Shown piece by piece: positions 30,528 to 39,272 of a DNA stretch of 64,000 nt. Positions within the stretch are counted from its first letter, which is position 1, and each line of letters opens with the position of its first letter. The notes under the pieces are model-generated. The model was not told the DNA's origin. It searched no databases and saw nothing but the letters and a program-made list of their open reading frames with translations. Source of the DNA: Elusimicrobiota bacterium (GTDB lineage Bacteria; Elusimicrobiota; Elusimicrobia; UBA1565; UBA9628); NCBI GenBank assembly GCA_016212855.1, contig JACRDP010000028.1:1-64000 (forward strand), read 5' to 3'. A program made the position numbers and the translations under genes.

Positions 30528-32504
30528 ATGAAATACTTGCTTCTGCCGCTGCTGCTTTGCGTCTCCGCCTCCGCGGAGGACGCCTTAAAGGCGATCTCCG
30601 GCTTCGATCCGGCCGCGATGGACCTCGCGGCCAAGCCCTGCGGCGATTTCTATCAATACGCCTGCGGCGGCTGGCTCAAGTCGAACCCGATCCCTTCCGA
30701 TCAGTCGCGCTGGGGCCGCTTCAACGAACTGGCCGAGCGCAACAAGCTGATCCTGCGCGCCGCCCTCGAGGACGCGCCCGCGACTTTGTCCGGCTCCCTC
30801 TACGCCGCGTGCATGGACGAAGGCGCGGTCGAGGCCGCGGGCCTCAAGCCTCTCGACGCCGCGTTCAAGGCGATCGGCGAGTTGACGAAGGCGGCCGACC
30901 TCGCGCCCTTGCTCGGGCGCCTGCACCGCGGCGGCGTCAACGCGTTTTTCGGCTACGGCTCGGACCAGGACTACAAGGACGCGACGTCGGTGATCGCGGC
31001 CGTCGACCAGGCCGGCCTCGGCCTTCCGGATCGCGACTACTACTTAAAGGACGACGCCAAGTCCGTGGACCTGCGCAAAGGCTACGAGTGGCACGTCGCG
31101 CGCTCCTTCGGCCTCACCGGCTCCGAGCCGAAGCTCGCCGCCGAGCAGGCTGCGGCCGTGATGCGCGTGGAGACCGCGCTCGCCAAGGTCTCGATGGACC
31201 GCGTCCTGCGCCGCGACCCGATGAACACCTATCACAAGATGACCCGGGAGGAGCTCGCGAAGTCGGGCCCAGGCTTCGCCTGGGAGCGCTACTTCGACGC
31301 CGCCGGCGGGCCGTCCTGGAAGGACGTCAACTCTTCTTCCCCGGGCTTCATCGAGGGCTTCGCGAAGTTCCTCGGCGAAGTTCCGCTCGACGATCTGAAG
31401 ACGTACCTGCGTTGGCGGACTTTGTCGGCCGCCCAGCCCTGGCTCGGACGCGCCTTCGTCGATGAGAACTTCGATTTCTTCGGCCGCCGCCTGACGGGCG
31501 CCAAGGAGCTCAAGCCGCGCTGGAAGCGCTGCGTCGAGCTCGCCGACCGCATGCTGGGCGAGGACCTCGGCCGTCGCTACGTGGCGAAGGCTTACCCGCC
31601 CGAGACGAAGAAGAAGATGGACGCGCTCGTCGTCGCCGTCGAGGCCGCGCTCAAGGACGACATCGCGGGCCTGGACTGGATGACGCCGGCGACGAAGGAG
31701 AAGGCGCTCGCCAAGCTCGGCACGATCGTCAACAAGGTCGGCTACCCCGAGAAGTGGCGGGACTATTCGACCGTCAAGATCGACCGCAAGGATCTCGTCG
31801 GCTCGGCGCGCTCGGCCATCGAGTTCGAGCACCTCCGGCAGCTGCGCAAGATCGGCAAGCCCGTGGACCGCAAGGAGTGGCTCATGACCCCTCCGACGGT
31901 CAACGCCTACTACAACCCGCAGATGAACGACATCAATTTCCCGGCCGGCATTCTACAGCCGCCGTTCTTCGACCCGGCGATGCCCGACGCGGTCAACTAC
32001 GGCGCGATCGGCGCCGTGATCGGCCACGAGCTCACGCACGGCTTCGACGACCAGGGCCGCAAGTTCGACCTGAAGGGAAATATGACCGACTGGTGGACGC
32101 CGGAGGACGCGAAGGCGTTCGAAGGCCGCGCCCAGTGCTTCGTGGACCAGTACGGCTCCTACGAGCCGCTCCCCGGAGTGAAGCTCAACGGCAAGCTGAC
32201 CTTGGGCGAGAACACGGCCGACAACGGCGGCCTGCGCGTGGCGGGCATGGCCGTCGACGCGCAGGGAGAGCAACCCGCGTATCAGGGCTTCACGCCGCGC
32301 CAGCTCGTGTTCCTGGGCTTCGCGCAGATCTGGTGCCAGAACCGCACCGAGCAGGTCGCGCGCATGCTCGCCCAGGTCGATCCGCACTCCTCCGCGCGCG
32401 AGCGCGTGATCGGGCCCATGTCGAATTCCCCCGAGTTCGCGAAGGCCTTCTCCTGCAAGGCGGGGGACAAGATGGTCCCCAAGAAGACTTGCCGCGTCTG
32501 GTAG
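30528..32504 (+). CDS. M13 (neprilysin-like) metallopeptidase
   Basis: This 658-residue secreted zinc peptidase has a signal peptide (LLLPLLLCVSASAEDA). The N-terminal domain begins KPCGDFYQYACGGW. Substrate and zinc motifs are NAYYNPQMNDINFPAGIL, HELTHGFDDQG (HExxH) and ENTADNGG (third ligand Glu), and the C-terminus ends CRVW, typical of the family. M13 enzymes cleave oligopeptides outside the cytoplasm. Length and all motifs match, so it is probably active. It starts eight bases after the TauE-like gene. Confidence 0.95.
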   Translation: MKYLLLPLLLCVSASAEDALKAISGFDPAAMDLAAKPCGDFYQYACGGWLKSNPIPSDQSRWGRFNELAERNKLILRAALEDAPATLSGSLYAACMDEGAVEAAGLKPLDAAFKAIGELTKAADLAPLLGRLHRGGVNAFFGYGSDQDYKDATSVIAAVDQAGLGLPDRDYYLKDDAKSVDLRKGYEWHVARSFGLTGSEPKLAAEQAAAVMRVETALAKVSMDRVLRRDPMNTYHKMTREELAKSGPGFAWERYFDAAGGPSWKDVNSSSPGFIEGFAKFLGEVPLDDLKTYLRWRTLSAAQPWLGRAFVDENFDFFGRRLTGAKELKPRWKRCVELADRMLGEDLGRRYVAKAYPPETKKKMDALVVAVEAALKDDIAGLDWMTPATKEKALAKLGTIVNKVGYPEKWRDYSTVKIDRKDLVGSARSAIEFEHLRQLRKIGKPVDRKEWLMTPPTVNAYYNPQMNDINFPAGILQPPFFDPAMPDAVNYGAIGAVIGHELTHGFDDQGRKFDLKGNMTDWWTPEDAKAFEGRAQCFVDQYGSYEPLPGVKLNGKLTLGENTADNGGLRVAGMAVDAQGEQPAYQGFTPRQLVFLGFAQIWCQNRTEQVARMLAQVDPHSSARERVIGPMSNSPEFAKAFSCKAGDKMVPKKTCRVW

Positions 32505-32508
32505 CCGC

Positions 32509-33882
32509 CTAAACGGCTAGCGCCCGCCGAAGACGTCCGCGCACGGACAGGCCGATGCGGCGGATCTCGTCGCGGCGCTCCTCGAGGGCGTCGGCGGCCC
32601 AGCCGACATGCTTGGCGGCGAGCGCGCGGTCCCCGCGGGCGAGGGCGAGCGAAGCGCTGTCCAGGTTCAGCGCGGCGGTGCGCTTGGCGTCCACGCGGCC
32701 GCGCTTGGCCCAAACGTCCACCGACGCGGCGAGGCGCGCGGCGAGCTGGAGCTCGGCGGGCGAGGGGCGGGGCGAGGACAGCAAGGCGGCGGCGCGGCGC
32801 AGGTTCGCCTCGGAGGCCGCGGTCTCGAGGTAATCCGCGCGTCCCGACTCGAGCGTGTGGACGAGGGCGCGCAGGGACGCGCCGAGGTCAGCGTAGGCGA
32901 CCGGGGCGCGCGACTTGAGCGCGGGGTGCTTGATCAGCGCGCGCGCGGCCAGTATGGCGGAGGAATCGGGGGCCGCGGCGATGCGCTCGAGCTCGGCGGC
33001 GGCCGCGGCGTCGCTCCCGTCTCCGGTGCCGCGCAGGACGGCGGCCGCGTCGCGAAGCGTCTCGGCGGCGCGCTTCCCGCGCCCGTTGCGCGCGTCGCGC
33101 GCGGCGGCCTTGAGCTCGGTGTGAAAGTTGCGCCAGCGGTTCCAGTAGAGATACGGCCGCCCGTCGCCGAAGGTCTCCTCGCCCCTGGCCAGCGCTTCAA
33201 GGTAGGCGCCCTCGGTCGCGGCGGCGGCCGCGCTGTTGTGCGCGCCGACGAGGCTCCACAGCGCGGCGTTGCGTTTGACCGCGCGCGGGCCGACGGGCGA
33301 GGAGGCGGCGAGCAGCTCGCGCGCCGCCTTCAGCTGATAGGCGCCGAGCTCGCCGGACACCGAGGCGAGGGCCTTCGAGGCCTCCGCACGGGAAGCGGCG
33401 GGAGCCTTCTCGAGCGCCTTCTCCGCCTTCGCGCGGACGGCGCGCAAGGTCTTGATCCGCGCGCGCAGCTCGTCGCCGGACTCGGCGACCGCGAGCGTCT
33501 TGACCACGCCGTCGAAGTCGCCGAGCAAGGCCAGCTTGAGATCGGAGAGCGCCGATTCCTTCTCTCCGGCCTTCACGCGCGAGTGAATCGCGGCGAGCGA
33601 GGCGTATAGGCGGTCGGCGTCGTCGCGCAGGACCGAGGCGGTCCGGGCCGCGACGGGCGCCGCGGCGGGAACGGGGGCCGAAGGCTTTTCCGGCAGCGCC
33701 GCCGCGGAAAGCAAAGAAGGAGTCAGCGCGGAAGAGAGGGGCGCGAGGGCCGAGGGGGCGGAAACAGGGGCGAGTACGGCGGGAGCCGGAGCGCCTGAAA
33801 CGGAGAGGCCGGAAACGACCCGGACCTGGGCGGCGGCGGGGAGGGCGAGAATTAAGGAAAGGAGGGCTCGGAAAATCGTCAT
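32509..33882 (-). CDS. Signal/Ala-Pro linker protein with helical repeat body
   Basis: This is a 457-residue protein. The signal peptide is TIFRALLSLILALPAAAQ, and an Ala/Pro/Ser/Leu linker runs to about residue 80 (SGAPAPAVLAPVSAPSALAP and ALTPSLLSAAALP). The remainder is almost wholly helical and Ala/Arg/Glu-rich (ADRLYASLAAIHSRVKAGEK; LLGDFDGVVKTLAVAESGDE), suggesting helical hairpin repeats or a coiled bundle. No family is recognised. The ATG at 33882 has TAGAAT five bases upstream on the minus strand. It is one of seven window proteins with this N-terminal layout. Confidence 0.65.
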   Translation of the reverse strand: MTIFRALLSLILALPAAAQVRVVSGLSVSGAPAPAVLAPVSAPSALAPLSSALTPSLLSAAALPEKPSAPVPAAAPVAARTASVLRDDADRLYASLAAIHSRVKAGEKESALSDLKLALLGDFDGVVKTLAVAESGDELRARIKTLRAVRAKAEKALEKAPAASRAEASKALASVSGELGAYQLKAARELLAASSPVGPRAVKRNAALWSLVGAHNSAAAAATEGAYLEALARGEETFGDGRPYLYWNRWRNFHTELKAAARDARNGRGKRAAETLRDAAAVLRGTGDGSDAAAAAELERIAAAPDSSAILAARALIKHPALKSRAPVAYADLGASLRALVHTLESGRADYLETAASEANLRRAAALLSSPRPSPAELQLAARLAASVDVWAKRGRVDAKRTAALNLDSASLALARGDRALAAKHVGWAADALEERRDEIRRIGLSVRGRLRRALAV

Positions 33883-34022
33883 AGCGTATTCTACCGCGCC
33901 TGCGGGCCGCCGCTCTGGGCCCTGCGTCCCCATTTCCATCAGGCCTTACGGTCCTCCATGTCCCCTGATTTTGGCGCTCTTACGTCACGATGGCTCTGAT
34001 GCAGCCATGACTTGGAGACATG

Positions 34023-34038
34023 ATTATCTCAAGATAAT
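34023..34038. promoter_or_regulatory. Perfect inverted repeat ATTATCT-CA-AGATAAT
   Basis: A 7+2+7 palindrome in a locally AT-rich stretch, between the divergent helical-repeat and cNMP-patatin genes and about 40 bp upstream of the latter's -35. It has the dimensions of a dimeric regulator site. No regulator can be named. Confidence 0.45.
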
Positions 34039-34080
34039 ACCGTCTTAAGCTTCGTGTGCCCGAGTGGAGTTGCGGTCCCG

Positions 34081-34109
34081 TTGACAAACGCTCCCTACGG
34101 GGCTACAGT
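34081..34109 (+). promoter_or_regulatory. Promoter of the cNMP-patatin gene
   Basis: TTGACA (34081-34086), 17 bp, TACAGT (34104-34109), eight bases to the ATG at 34118, so the transcript has almost no leader. Confidence 0.72.
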
Positions 34110-34117
34110 GATTTCCG

Positions 34118-35869
34118 ATGAAAGTCCCGCTCGAGTTTCTCGCCTCGACCGAACTGTTCCGCGCGGTGGACGCGTCGGCGCTCACGGAGGTGATCCGGGA
34201 GCTCGAGGCGGTGCGCCTCGCGGGCGGGGACGTCTTATTTAGAGAAGGCGACGAGGCGGACTACCTTTATCTCGTCGTCACCGGGCGCCTTCGCGCCTCG
34301 ATCTCCCGCGAAGGCAAGAGCCCCCGCACGGTCGGCGAGGCGGGGCGCGGCGAGGTCGTCGGCGAGATCGCCTTGCTCACGAACACACCGCGCTCGGCCA
34401 CGGTGCGCGCGATCCGCGACGCCGAACTGCTGCGCCTCTCCCGCGCCGGCTTCGATTCTCTCGTCGAAAAGCACCCGCGGACCATGATGCCGCTGCTTCG
34501 GCGCATCGTCCTGCGCGACCAGGAGGCCCTGCGCGGCAAGCGCCGTTTCGAGGTCCCGAAGACGATCGCCGTCGTGCCCGCGACGACGGACGTTTCGGCC
34601 GGGGCGTTCGCCGACCGGCTCGAAAAGGCGCTGAACAAATCCGGCCCGACTTTGCGCCTGGACGAGGAGACCGGGAAGGGGCGAACCTCGACTTGGTTCA
34701 ACGAGGAGGAGGCCAAGAACGACTTCCTGCTCTACGTCGCCGGAACCGGACCATCGGCGTGGACCGACATGTGCCTTCGCCAGGCCGACATCGTCCTGCT
34801 CGTCGTTCCCGGCGACCGGGCGCCCGACGCGAACGAGGCGCTGCGCGTGCGTGAACTGTCCAAGCGCACGCACGGCCGCGTCGAAGTCGTGCTCGTGCAC
34901 GGAACGAAGAGCCTGCGCTACCCTGGATCCGGGCTTTGGACGGGTCTGCGCCCGGCGGACCGGCGCCATCACGTGGTCCTCGAGCTTGCCGGGGACTTCG
35001 AGCGCCTCGTGCGCATACTGACGGGCAAGGCGCTCGGACTCGTGCTCGGCGGCGGCGGCGCGCGCGGCTTTGCGCACATCGGCGTCCTGCGCGCGCTCGA
35101 GGAGGAGGGCGTCGTCCCCGACATGATCGGCGGCACGAGCATGGGCTCCTTCATCTCCGCGCAGTACGCGCTCGGCCTGGGCTGGCAGGAGATGCGCGAC
35201 TTCAACGCGCGCTTCTGGAACGAGGTGAAGCCCTACAGCGACTACACCAGTCCCATGCTGGCGCTCGTCCGCGGCCGGCGCTACGAGTCGGTGGCGCGCG
35301 AGCTGTTCGGCGACACGCGCATCGAGGACCTCTGGATCGACTACTTCTGCGTGGCCAGCAGCCTGACGCGCGCGGAGATTCACGTCCCGTCCGAGGGCTC
35401 ATTGCTGCGCTGGGTCGGCGCGAGCATGTCCGTGCCCGGCATCCTGCCGCCACTGTTCGACGGCGGCGAGCTGTACGTCGACGGCGGCGTATTGGACAAC
35501 GTGCCCGTGGACGTGATGCGCGGCCGCTGCGACGGCCCGGTGATCGCCGTGGACGTCACGCCGCGAGTGGACCTCGCCACGGATCCCGCCTGCACGGAAC
35601 GGCCCTCGCCGTGGGATCTCCTTTGGAGCCGCGTCAATCCTTACGCCGCGAAGATCGACAGCCCGTCGATGTTCTCGATCCTCGGCCGGACCACGGCCTT
35701 GAGCTGCGTGCGCATGGTCGAGACCATGAAGCGCGACGCCTCGCTGTACCTCCATCCGCCGATCGAGAAGTACGGCATGCTCGACTTCAAGCGCATCGAT
35801 CCGATCATGGACATCGGCTATCAGTACGCCAAGAGCCGCATCGCCGAGTGGAAAGCGGGCCGTCATTGA
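34118..35869 (+). CDS. Cyclic-nucleotide-binding domain fused to patatin-like phospholipase (NTE-like)
   Basis: This is a 583-residue protein. Residues 1-130 form a cNMP-binding domain (FREGDEADYLYLVVTGRL; GEIALLTNTPRSATVRA). A middle region of about 160 residues follows. The patatin domain begins near 305 with GLVLGGGGARGFAHIGVL (oxyanion hole), GGTSMGSF (catalytic Ser in GxSxG) and DGGVLDNVPV (catalytic Asp). Neuropathy-target-esterase-like enzymes hydrolyse phospholipids or lysophospholipids. The cNMP domain suggests control by cAMP or a related nucleotide; a class III cyclase is encoded at 50873. It is probably associated with the inner leaflet of the membrane. Confidence 0.92.
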   Translation: MKVPLEFLASTELFRAVDASALTEVIRELEAVRLAGGDVLFREGDEADYLYLVVTGRLRASISREGKSPRTVGEAGRGEVVGEIALLTNTPRSATVRAIRDAELLRLSRAGFDSLVEKHPRTMMPLLRRIVLRDQEALRGKRRFEVPKTIAVVPATTDVSAGAFADRLEKALNKSGPTLRLDEETGKGRTSTWFNEEEAKNDFLLYVAGTGPSAWTDMCLRQADIVLLVVPGDRAPDANEALRVRELSKRTHGRVEVVLVHGTKSLRYPGSGLWTGLRPADRRHHVVLELAGDFERLVRILTGKALGLVLGGGGARGFAHIGVLRALEEEGVVPDMIGGTSMGSFISAQYALGLGWQEMRDFNARFWNEVKPYSDYTSPMLALVRGRRYESVARELFGDTRIEDLWIDYFCVASSLTRAEIHVPSEGSLLRWVGASMSVPGILPPLFDGGELYVDGGVLDNVPVDVMRGRCDGPVIAVDVTPRVDLATDPACTERPSPWDLLWSRVNPYAAKIDSPSMFSILGRTTALSCVRMVETMKRDASLYLHPPIEKYGMLDFKRIDPIMDIGYQYAKSRIAEWKAGRH

Positions 35870-35894
35870 CGCGGCCCGATCCCCCGGCTACACT
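35866..35894 (+). promoter_or_regulatory. Leaderless promoter of the CheY-like gene
   Basis: TTGACG (35866-35871), 17 bp, TACACT (35889-35894), six bases to GTG 35901. The -35 overlaps the stop codon of the upstream gene. Confidence 0.72.
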
Positions 35895-35900
35895 GGGGGC

Positions 35901-36263
35901 GTGGCGAAAGTCCTCATCGTCGACGACAGCCCGGTCACGCGCATGATCATCGGCGAATTCCTGTCGATGAGCGGCCATGAGGTCGCCGGCGAGGCCGAAA
36001 ATCTCGCCGAGGCGGTGGCCGCGTACGCGCAGAAAAAACCCGATCTCGTCACCTTGGACCTGTCCATGGGCCAGGACGACGGCTTCGCCGTTCTCAAAGC
36101 CCTGCGAGCCCAAGACCCCAAGGCCAAGGTGCTGATCGTCAGCGCGAACTCCCAATCGGAGATCTACGACCAGCTGCTCAAGGACGGGGCCGCGGGCTTC
36201 GTGACCAAGCCCTTCACCTTGGCCGATCTGCTCGCCGCGGTGCTCAAGGTGCTCCCCTCATGA
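35901..36263 (+). CDS. CheY-like single-domain response regulator
   Basis: This is a 120-residue receiver domain with all key positions: acidic pair (VDDSPVTR), phospho-acceptor Asp in TLDLSMGQDDG, switch Ser (IVSANSQ) and Lys in TKPF. There is no output domain. It overlaps by four bases with a CheC/CheX-like gene, so the pair forms a minimal phosphorelay unit: a signal carrier and its likely phosphatase. No chemotaxis kinase or receptor gene lies in view. Confidence 0.9.
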   Translation: MAKVLIVDDSPVTRMIIGEFLSMSGHEVAGEAENLAEAVAAYAQKKPDLVTLDLSMGQDDGFAVLKALRAQDPKAKVLIVSANSQSEIYDQLLKDGAAGFVTKPFTLADLLAAVLKVLPS

Positions 36264-36844
36264 GCGGCCTGTCCGACGCCGGGAAAAGCGCGTTGACCGC
36301 GATCGTCGCCGCGGGGGCCGAGGAGTGCGCCGCGAAGCTCGCCGACTTCACGCACCATCCCTGGAGCGTCGAGAGCGTGACCTTGAGCCTGGACGAGGCC
36401 GGGCCTTTCGCCGACCTGATGGCCGGGGTGGCGGCCGACACCTACGGCAGCGCGATCACGTTCCCAGGAGGAAGCTTTTTGCTTCTATACTCGGGAAAGA
36501 GCGGCTACCTGATCTCATCCGCGTTTACGCGGGATTTTCAAGACCGCGTCGAGGGCATGTCCAAGCGCGAGATCCTCGCCCTCGGCGAAGCCTCGAACAT
36601 CCTGATCAATCCTCTCGTCGGACGCTTGGCCAAGGCCTGGGGCGCGAGCCTGATCATTTCATCGCCGAAAACCGCGATCTCCAGCCGCCGCGACCACCTG
36701 ACTCGTTCGCTCGAGAGCAGCAAGGCGGGGGGCAATCTCGCCGCGACCTTCGCGGTCAAGCTCGTGTCGACGCAGCTGTTCAGCGAATGCCACCTGCTGC
36801 TGTTTCTCGACGCGGCTATGGTCGAGAAGATCGCGAAAGCTTAG
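36260..36844 (+). CDS. CheC/CheX-like phosphatase-fold protein
   Basis: This encodes 194 residues. The segment LALGEASNILINPLVGRLAKAWG matches the CheC/CheX/FliY active helix, which carries the invariant Glu-x-x-Asn pair that positions water to hydrolyse the phospho-aspartate of CheY. A second copy is not evident, as in CheX-like forms. It is coupled by ATGA to the receiver gene and so probably dephosphorylates it. Its 3' end overlaps a convergent gene by 29 bases. Confidence 0.75.
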   Translation: MSGLSDAGKSALTAIVAAGAEECAAKLADFTHHPWSVESVTLSLDEAGPFADLMAGVAADTYGSAITFPGGSFLLLYSGKSGYLISSAFTRDFQDRVEGMSKREILALGEASNILINPLVGRLAKAWGASLIISSPKTAISSRRDHLTRSLESSKAGGNLAATFAVKLVSTQLFSECHLLLFLDAAMVEKIAKA

Positions 36845-37370
36845 CCGCGGGGATCGACAGGACGCTCAGCGCGGCGACGGCGAACGTGCGTCCGCCCCAC
36901 AGTTCGAGGCCGGGGCTCCAGATCAACGCGGTCAGCGCGCCGGAAGTCGCGTAGGCCATGTAGTAATCCACGGGAAGGCCGAGGAGCTTCGTGCGAAACC
37001 ACGGCACGTCGCGATTGACCAGTCCGTGAAAGCCCCAGGCCGGATTCCACACGAACCACTGCATGTCCCAGGCCGTGGCCGTGAGCATGTACGACGCCGC
37101 GCACTTGGCCCACAACGCGCGTGAAAAACCGACGTACACGAGCGGCAGATGGAACATCCCGATCAGGAAAACCGTCAGCCAGACGTGATAGCCGGTCAGT
37201 TCCTTGCCGTTCGTGAGCTTCAGCCACCACGCCGGCCCCCACCGCCAGGTGGGCAGGTTCACGGCCCAGCCGTGCGCGCCCTCGATGTGGATCTCGACGC
37301 GGGCCAGGGCATGGCACAGCGCGAAGAGATAGACGCCCTCGCGAAGGCCCGCGAGGAGGTCGGGCGTCAT
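36816..37370 (-). CDS. Multispan membrane protein
   Basis: This encodes 184 residues with about four spans (LREGVYLFALCHALARVEI; YHVWLTVFLIGMFHLPLVYVGF; AASYMLTATAWDMQWFVW; a last span near FAVAALSVLSI). It is rich in Trp, with MQWFVWNPAWGFHG. No family is recognised. The ATG overlaps the stop of rsgA by four bases, so it is translated with RsgA. Its end overlaps the convergent CheC-like gene. Confidence 0.65.
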   Translation of the reverse strand: MTPDLLAGLREGVYLFALCHALARVEIHIEGAHGWAVNLPTWRWGPAWWLKLTNGKELTGYHVWLTVFLIGMFHLPLVYVGFSRALWAKCAASYMLTATAWDMQWFVWNPAWGFHGLVNRDVPWFRTKLLGLPVDYYMAYATSGALTALIWSPGLELWGGRTFAVAALSVLSIPAAKLSRSSRP

Positions 37371-38440
37371 TTCTTTTTCTCCTTGATGCGCTTGCGCTGA
37401 GCCTTGTTGGCCGTCTTCCACTGCTGCTTCTCGTTGGGCTGCGGGGCGGGATCTTTTCTTCGCGCCTCGGCGCTCGCCTCGCGCTTGAGCTTGCGCCAGG
37501 CGTCGATGCGGTCCTGCAGCACGGTTCCGGCCGCGACCGCGGCCTTGACCGCGCAGCCGGGCTCGGCGGCGTGGGCGCAGTCCTTGAAGCGGCAATTGGG
37601 GGCGAGGGCCTCGATCTCATCGAAGGTCTTCGCCAGGCCCTGGTCCGCCTCCCAGAACTGCATCTCGCGCATGCCGGGCGTGTCGAGCAGGATCCCGCCG
37701 CCGGGCAGCACGAACAGCTGGCGGTGCGTGGTCGTGTGGCGCCCGCGTTCATCGGTGGAGCGCGTTTCCGCGGTCTTGATCTTCTCATTGCCCGCGAGGC
37801 GATTGACCAAGGTGGACTTGCCTACTCCAGAGGAACCGACGAGCCCCACGGTGCGTCCGGGCTTGATCCAAGCGTTCAGCGCCTCGAGGCCGGCGCCGGT
37901 CTTGGCGCTGACGGCGATGACGGCGGCGTCGCCCGCGATGCTCCGGGCCTGTTCCAGCAACGCCGCGGCGTCGGGGCAGGCGTCGAGCTTGTTGAGCACG
38001 AGCACCGGCTCGGCGCCGCTCTCGCGGCTTACGGTCAGAAAGCGCTCCAGACGGCGGGGGTTGAACTCGGCGTTGAGCGCGGTCATGACGAGCACCGCGT
38101 CGAGGTTGGCGGCGATCACCTGCTCCATCATCACGTCGCCGGCGGCTTTGCGGGACAGCTTGGTGCGGCGCGGTAAAATGCGGCGGATGAGGGCGACCTT
38201 CTCGTGGGGCGGGAATTCGGCCGCGATCCAGTCGCCGACTGCGGGCAGGTCGGCGCGCCCTTCCGCCTTGTGGCGCATGTTGCCGGTCGTGCGGGCGGAC
38301 GCGACGCCCTTGGCGCTCATGATCTGGAACAGGCCGCGCTGTTCCTCGACGAGGCGGGCGGGGAAAAGGCCTTTCGCGGCGTCGGCGCCGAAGGCTTCGG
38401 CCCAACGCGCGTCCCAGCCCCAGTCTTCGAGGATTCCCAT
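37367..38440 (-). CDS. rsgA: Ribosome small subunit-dependent GTPase A
   Basis: This 357-residue circularly permuted GTPase shows an N-terminal OB domain, then G4 (LVLNKLD), G5 (VSAKTGAG), G1 (GSSGVGKST), G2 (RHTTTH) and G3 (DTPGMREM) in permuted order. The zinc motif CRFKDCAHAAEPGC follows. RsgA assists 30S subunit maturation. The C-terminal tail is strongly basic (KAQRKRIKEKKK), suiting rRNA contact. TAGAAT lies eight bases before the ATG. The downstream membrane gene overlaps its stop. Confidence 0.95.
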   Translation of the reverse strand: MGILEDWGWDARWAEAFGADAAKGLFPARLVEEQRGLFQIMSAKGVASARTTGNMRHKAEGRADLPAVGDWIAAEFPPHEKVALIRRILPRRTKLSRKAAGDVMMEQVIAANLDAVLVMTALNAEFNPRRLERFLTVSRESGAEPVLVLNKLDACPDAAALLEQARSIAGDAAVIAVSAKTGAGLEALNAWIKPGRTVGLVGSSGVGKSTLVNRLAGNEKIKTAETRSTDERGRHTTTHRQLFVLPGGGILLDTPGMREMQFWEADQGLAKTFDEIEALAPNCRFKDCAHAAEPGCAVKAAVAAGTVLQDRIDAWRKLKREASAEARRKDPAPQPNEKQQWKTANKAQRKRIKEKKK

Positions 38441-38491
38441 CGGGAAAGATTCTAGCCTATCACGCGCTCGCGCCGGAGCGAGTAATCGTCA

Positions 38492-38632
38492 TCAGTCCTT
38501 GGCTTGGCGCGCCTGATATGCCAAGAAAAAAGCCAAGCCCCACCAGAGGGGCAACATTGCCGCGCCCCCGAGCATTGAGAGGAATCCTATGAGGAAACAC
38601 AAGACCGCCCCGACAATTAAAAAACTTTTCAT
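38492..38632 (-). CDS. Small two-span membrane protein (46 aa)
   Basis: A 46-residue frame begins at an ATG overlapping the stop of the Crp/Fnr gene (ATGA). It contains two hydrophobic segments (FLIVGAVLCFLIGFL and LPLWWGLAFFLAYQ) split by a GG turn, and ends QARQAKD. The coupling to the regulator supports translation. The function is unknown. Confidence 0.55.
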   Translation of the reverse strand: MKSFLIVGAVLCFLIGFLSMLGGAAMLPLWWGLAFFLAYQARQAKD

Positions 38633-39231
38633 GCTGATCGCTTCGTTTTTGTCCGCGTCGGTGCGGTGATCCGGCTCAACGCCACCGGCGTGATGCCGAG
38701 GTAGGAGGCGATGATCTTCTTGGGAAGCCGGGCTGCGAGATCGGGCCGGTCCTTCATGAAAGTTTGGTAGCGTTCGGTCGCGGAGTCCATAAGCAGTTCC
38801 TGTTCGCGCCGCTCGCGCTGACGGTAGTGGTCCTCGGCGATGACGCGGCCGAGCTCCTGCCAGCACGCGTGGTCCTTATATAAGGCGGTTACGCGCTCGT
38901 ACCGCACGGTCATGATCTCGGAGTCCTCGAGCGCTTCGACCGTGGTGCGGGATGGGCGCTTGTCCAGCAGCTCGGCGTAGGCCGCGAGCAACTCACCCTT
39001 GCCTCGGAAGGCTTTAGTGGCCTCGCGGCCGTCGAGATCCGTGTAGTAGAAACGAAAGAGACCGGACATGACGATCGCCGCTTCGAGCGAAGGTTGGCCG
39101 GGCTCGATGAAACATTCGCCTTTTTTGAAACGGCGAACGGACAGGCGACCTTCCAGGCGCCGCCACTGTTCGGGCGGCACGTCGGCGAGTCTTTTAATTG
39201 CGGCGTAAATTTCGGGGTAACGGATTAACAT
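38629..39231 (-). CDS. Crp/Fnr family regulator
   Basis: This encodes 200 residues. The cNMP-binding-type beta roll (FKKGECFIEPGQPSLEAAIVMSGLFRFYYTD) is followed by the long dimer helix and a C-terminal HTH (LPKKIIASYLGITPVALSRI). The cAMP-contacting residues are not conserved clearly, and there is no Fnr cysteine cluster, so the ligand is unknown; members of this group often act without cAMP. It is divergent from a sterol desaturase-like gene, separated by 41 bp, and may control it. Confidence 0.88.
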   Translation of the reverse strand: MLIRYPEIYAAIKRLADVPPEQWRRLEGRLSVRRFKKGECFIEPGQPSLEAAIVMSGLFRFYYTDLDGREATKAFRGKGELLAAYAELLDKRPSRTTVEALEDSEIMTVRYERVTALYKDHACWQELGRVIAEDHYRQRERREQELLMDSATERYQTFMKDRPDLAARLPKKIIASYLGITPVALSRITAPTRTKTKRSA

Positions 39232-39272
39232 AGGTTAAGGACAAATATCGGTCGGGCGGTTACCATGGACAT

